Below are positions 5,160 to 5,257 of a stretch of DNA of 5,257 nucleotides, piece by piece (within the stretch, counting starts at the first letter, position 1; each line of letters begins with the position of its first letter). This DNA comes from Nitriliruptorales bacterium (GTDB lineage: Bacteria; Actinomycetota; Nitriliruptoria; Nitriliruptorales; Nitriliruptoraceae), in the NCBI GenBank assembly GCA_030835875.1, contig JAURQY010000145.1:1-5257 (forward strand), written 5' to 3'. The notes below the pieces were generated by a model. It saw only the letters and a program-made list of their open reading frames with translations, was not told the DNA's origin and did no database searches. The translations under genes were made by a program, and so were the position numbers.

Positions 5160-5257
5160 TCACAGGAACACGGGCGCGAACACGAGCGCGACGATCGTCA
5201 TGACCTTGATGAGGATGTTCATCGCAGGACCCGAGGTGTCCTTGAACGGGTCACCGA
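5160..5257 (-). CDS. hppA: membrane proton-translocating pyrophosphatase, C-terminal fragment
   Basis: Only the last 31 residues are in the window; the rest lies beyond the right edge. They read GDPFKDTSGPAMNILIKVMT and then IVALVFAPVFL before TGA. This is the highly conserved end of H+-translocating (or Na+-translocating) membrane pyrophosphatases: a GDPFKDTSGP loop bearing pyrophosphate/metal-binding residues, followed by the final transmembrane helix. The enzyme hydrolyses cytoplasmic pyrophosphate and pumps H+ outward. The length of the whole protein and the residue that decides K+ dependence are outside the window. The downstream neighbour on the same strand is a cation/proton antiporter. 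The motif match makes the family call strong despite the short fragment. Confidence 0.92.
   Translation of the reverse strand, partial: GDPFKDTSGPAMNILIKVMTIVALVFAPVFL

Noticed and set aside
1..5257. CRISPR, insertion sequence, tRNA/rRNA or phage signatures
   Set aside because: No regularly spaced repeats, transposase-like protein, cloverleaf or conserved rRNA segment was seen on either strand.

Overview
The window reads as chromosomal DNA from a very GC-rich bacterium, most likely an actinobacterium (Actinomycetota). The grounds are G/C at almost every third codon position, frequent GTG starts, GGAGG-type ribosome binding sites and a TadE-like protein of the type found beside secretion genes in that phylum. 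The exact lineage cannot be named from the sequence alone. I see no rRNA, tRNA, insertion sequence, phage gene or CRISPR array, and no base-composition break that would suggest recent transfer.

Layout from left to right. Positions 1-1310, minus strand: most of a dGTPase-family HD-domain phosphohydrolase whose C-terminus lies beyond the left edge. Positions 1311-1466: a short divergent intergenic region with possible promoters. Positions 1467-1820, plus strand: a small NTF2/SnoaL-like protein, followed by a hairpin that may be a terminator. Positions 1911-3355, plus strand: a tight three-gene group of (a) an unrecognised 148-residue protein whose predicted fold order resembles a degenerate response-regulator receiver, (b) a 110-residue single-pass TadE-like protein, translationally coupled to the first by an ATGA overlap, and (c) a class I SAM-dependent methyltransferase. 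Positions 3345-5069, minus strand: a CPA2-family Kef-type cation/proton antiporter with a C-terminal NAD-binding RCK domain; its stop overlaps the methyltransferase stop tail-to-tail. Positions 5160-5257, minus strand: the last 31 residues of a membrane proton-pumping pyrophosphatase (HppA). A perfect 17-bp hairpin with a UUCG loop on the minus strand separates it from the antiporter.

Functionally, hppA and the antiporter form a plausible bioenergetic pair: one pumps H+ using pyrophosphate, and the other can spend or rebalance that gradient by exchanging a cation. The dGTPase is a nucleotide-pool housekeeping enzyme. The least explained part is the 1911-2686 pair, a TadE-like protein and a pseudo-receiver-like protein with no Tad secretion ATPase or platform gene visible. 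I find no clear multi-gene defence or otherwise new system; the findings are specific, modest leads.
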